In this document: positions 63,768-64,000 of the stretch, piece after piece
Layout: each line of letters begins with the position of its first letter
How positions within the stretch are numbered: position 1 is the stretch's first letter
DNA from: CTSoil-075 sp042610375
Lineage (GTDB): Bacteria > Bacillota > Negativicutes > DSM-13327
Assembly (NCBI RefSeq): GCF_042610375.1
Contig: NZ_JBGJZL010000009.1
Coordinates: 62,001 to 126,000, forward strand
Reading direction: 5' to 3'
DNA: 64,000 bases
Made by a program: the position numbers and the translations under genes
The notes under the pieces: generated by a model
The model's database searches: none
Told to the model about the DNA's origin: nothing
The model's input: the letters and a program-made list of their open reading frames with translations, nothing else

Positions 63768-64000
63768 ATGAAAGTAAATACTATACAGACTAAATTACTG
63801 CTTAGCTTTCTACCACTGTTTCTAATTTCTTTCCTATTTTTATCAGGCACCAGTTATTATTTTTCCCAGAAAGCGCTCTCTCAAAGTGTTGATGATGTTG
63901 CCATGGCAGTGGGTAAGGACTATGCCAATCGGATAAAATATGATATTAGTGAAATAGTACTTCAATTAGAAGGTCTAGCCCATATTCCAGCGATTCAAGA
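63768..64000 (+). CDS. Methyl-accepting chemotaxis protein, N-terminal part only
   Basis: 77 codons to the window edge: MKVNTIQTKLLLSFLPLFLISFLFLSGTSYYFS, one membrane segment, then the start of a periplasmic domain (MAVGKDYANRIKYDISEIVLQLEGLAHIPA). It aligns closely with the first 75 residues of the dCache chemoreceptor at 25951, so it is its paralogue. GGGGGGGAT precedes the ATG. The HAMP and signalling domains lie outside. Confidence 0.85.
   Translation, partial: MKVNTIQTKLLLSFLPLFLISFLFLSGTSYYFSQKALSQSVDDVAMAVGKDYANRIKYDISEIVLQLEGLAHIPAIQ

Overview
The window reads as chromosome of an anaerobic, spore-forming, diderm Firmicute, most likely Negativicutes of the Sporomusaceae type (Pelosinus/Sporomusa-like; inference from gene content only). 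The evidence is spore genes (spoVD-like PBP with the start of a PASTA region, cotJABC), a beta-barrel outer-membrane protein ending in phenylalanine, amino-acid fermentation genes, several chemoreceptors and moderately AT-rich DNA. No rRNA, tRNA, CRISPR array, intact transposase or integrase was seen. Layout: (1) 1-8.3 kb: a partial spoVD-like gene, then an alanine module: alr, an APC permease, ald and a TyrR-like sigma-54 activator (ACT-PAS-AAA+-HTH). ald has a near-consensus -24/-12 promoter. (2) 8.4-14.7 kb: a chemoreceptor and sbcDC. (3) 14.8-20.8 kb: amt-glnK behind a leader with two tandem terminator-like hairpins, a long perfect palindrome between convergent genes, a calcium-loop protein, a threonine-aldolase-type enzyme, and an HD-GYP gene preceded by a class I cyclic di-GMP riboswitch and two terminators. 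(4) 21.1-28 kb: a plus-strand signalling operon of hybrid kinase, outer-membrane protein, REC-GGDEF cyclase and chemoreceptor. (5) 28-43.3 kb: a lysine fermentation cluster on the minus strand (NhaC-family carrier, alanine-dehydrogenase paralogue, kamA, kdd, kamB, kamD, kamE, class III aminotransferase, kce, atoD, atoA), with RpiR and PucR regulators divergent from it. The amino group of 3-aminobutyryl-CoA is probably removed by transamination (Kat), since no Kal lyase gene is present here; the Ald paralogue could regenerate the amino acceptor. (6) 43.5-48.4 kb: MurNAc uptake and recycling (murP PTS, mupG 6-phosphomuramidase, murQ etherase, divergent murK-like kinase). (7) 48.6-63.6 kb: an accessory region punctuated by three direct copies of the cotJC 3' end. 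One cotJC is complete, in cotJABC at 62.5-63.6 kb, and two are truncated. Between the copies lie two cassettes: DUF4865 plus a LysR regulator, and a defence-like block. That block holds a nucleoside-phosphorylase fusion protein, an overlapping three-gene operon with two PLD-like proteins and a large helical protein, an overlapping pair of unknown helical proteins, a truncated ribbon-helix-helix gene, and an AlbA_2-type regulator behind a four-box operator. The three-gene operon is the best candidate for an undescribed system. (8) The right edge holds the start of another chemoreceptor. Start codons were moved from the longest reading frame wherever a Shine-Dalgarno sequence or family alignment favoured an internal start; each entry says so.
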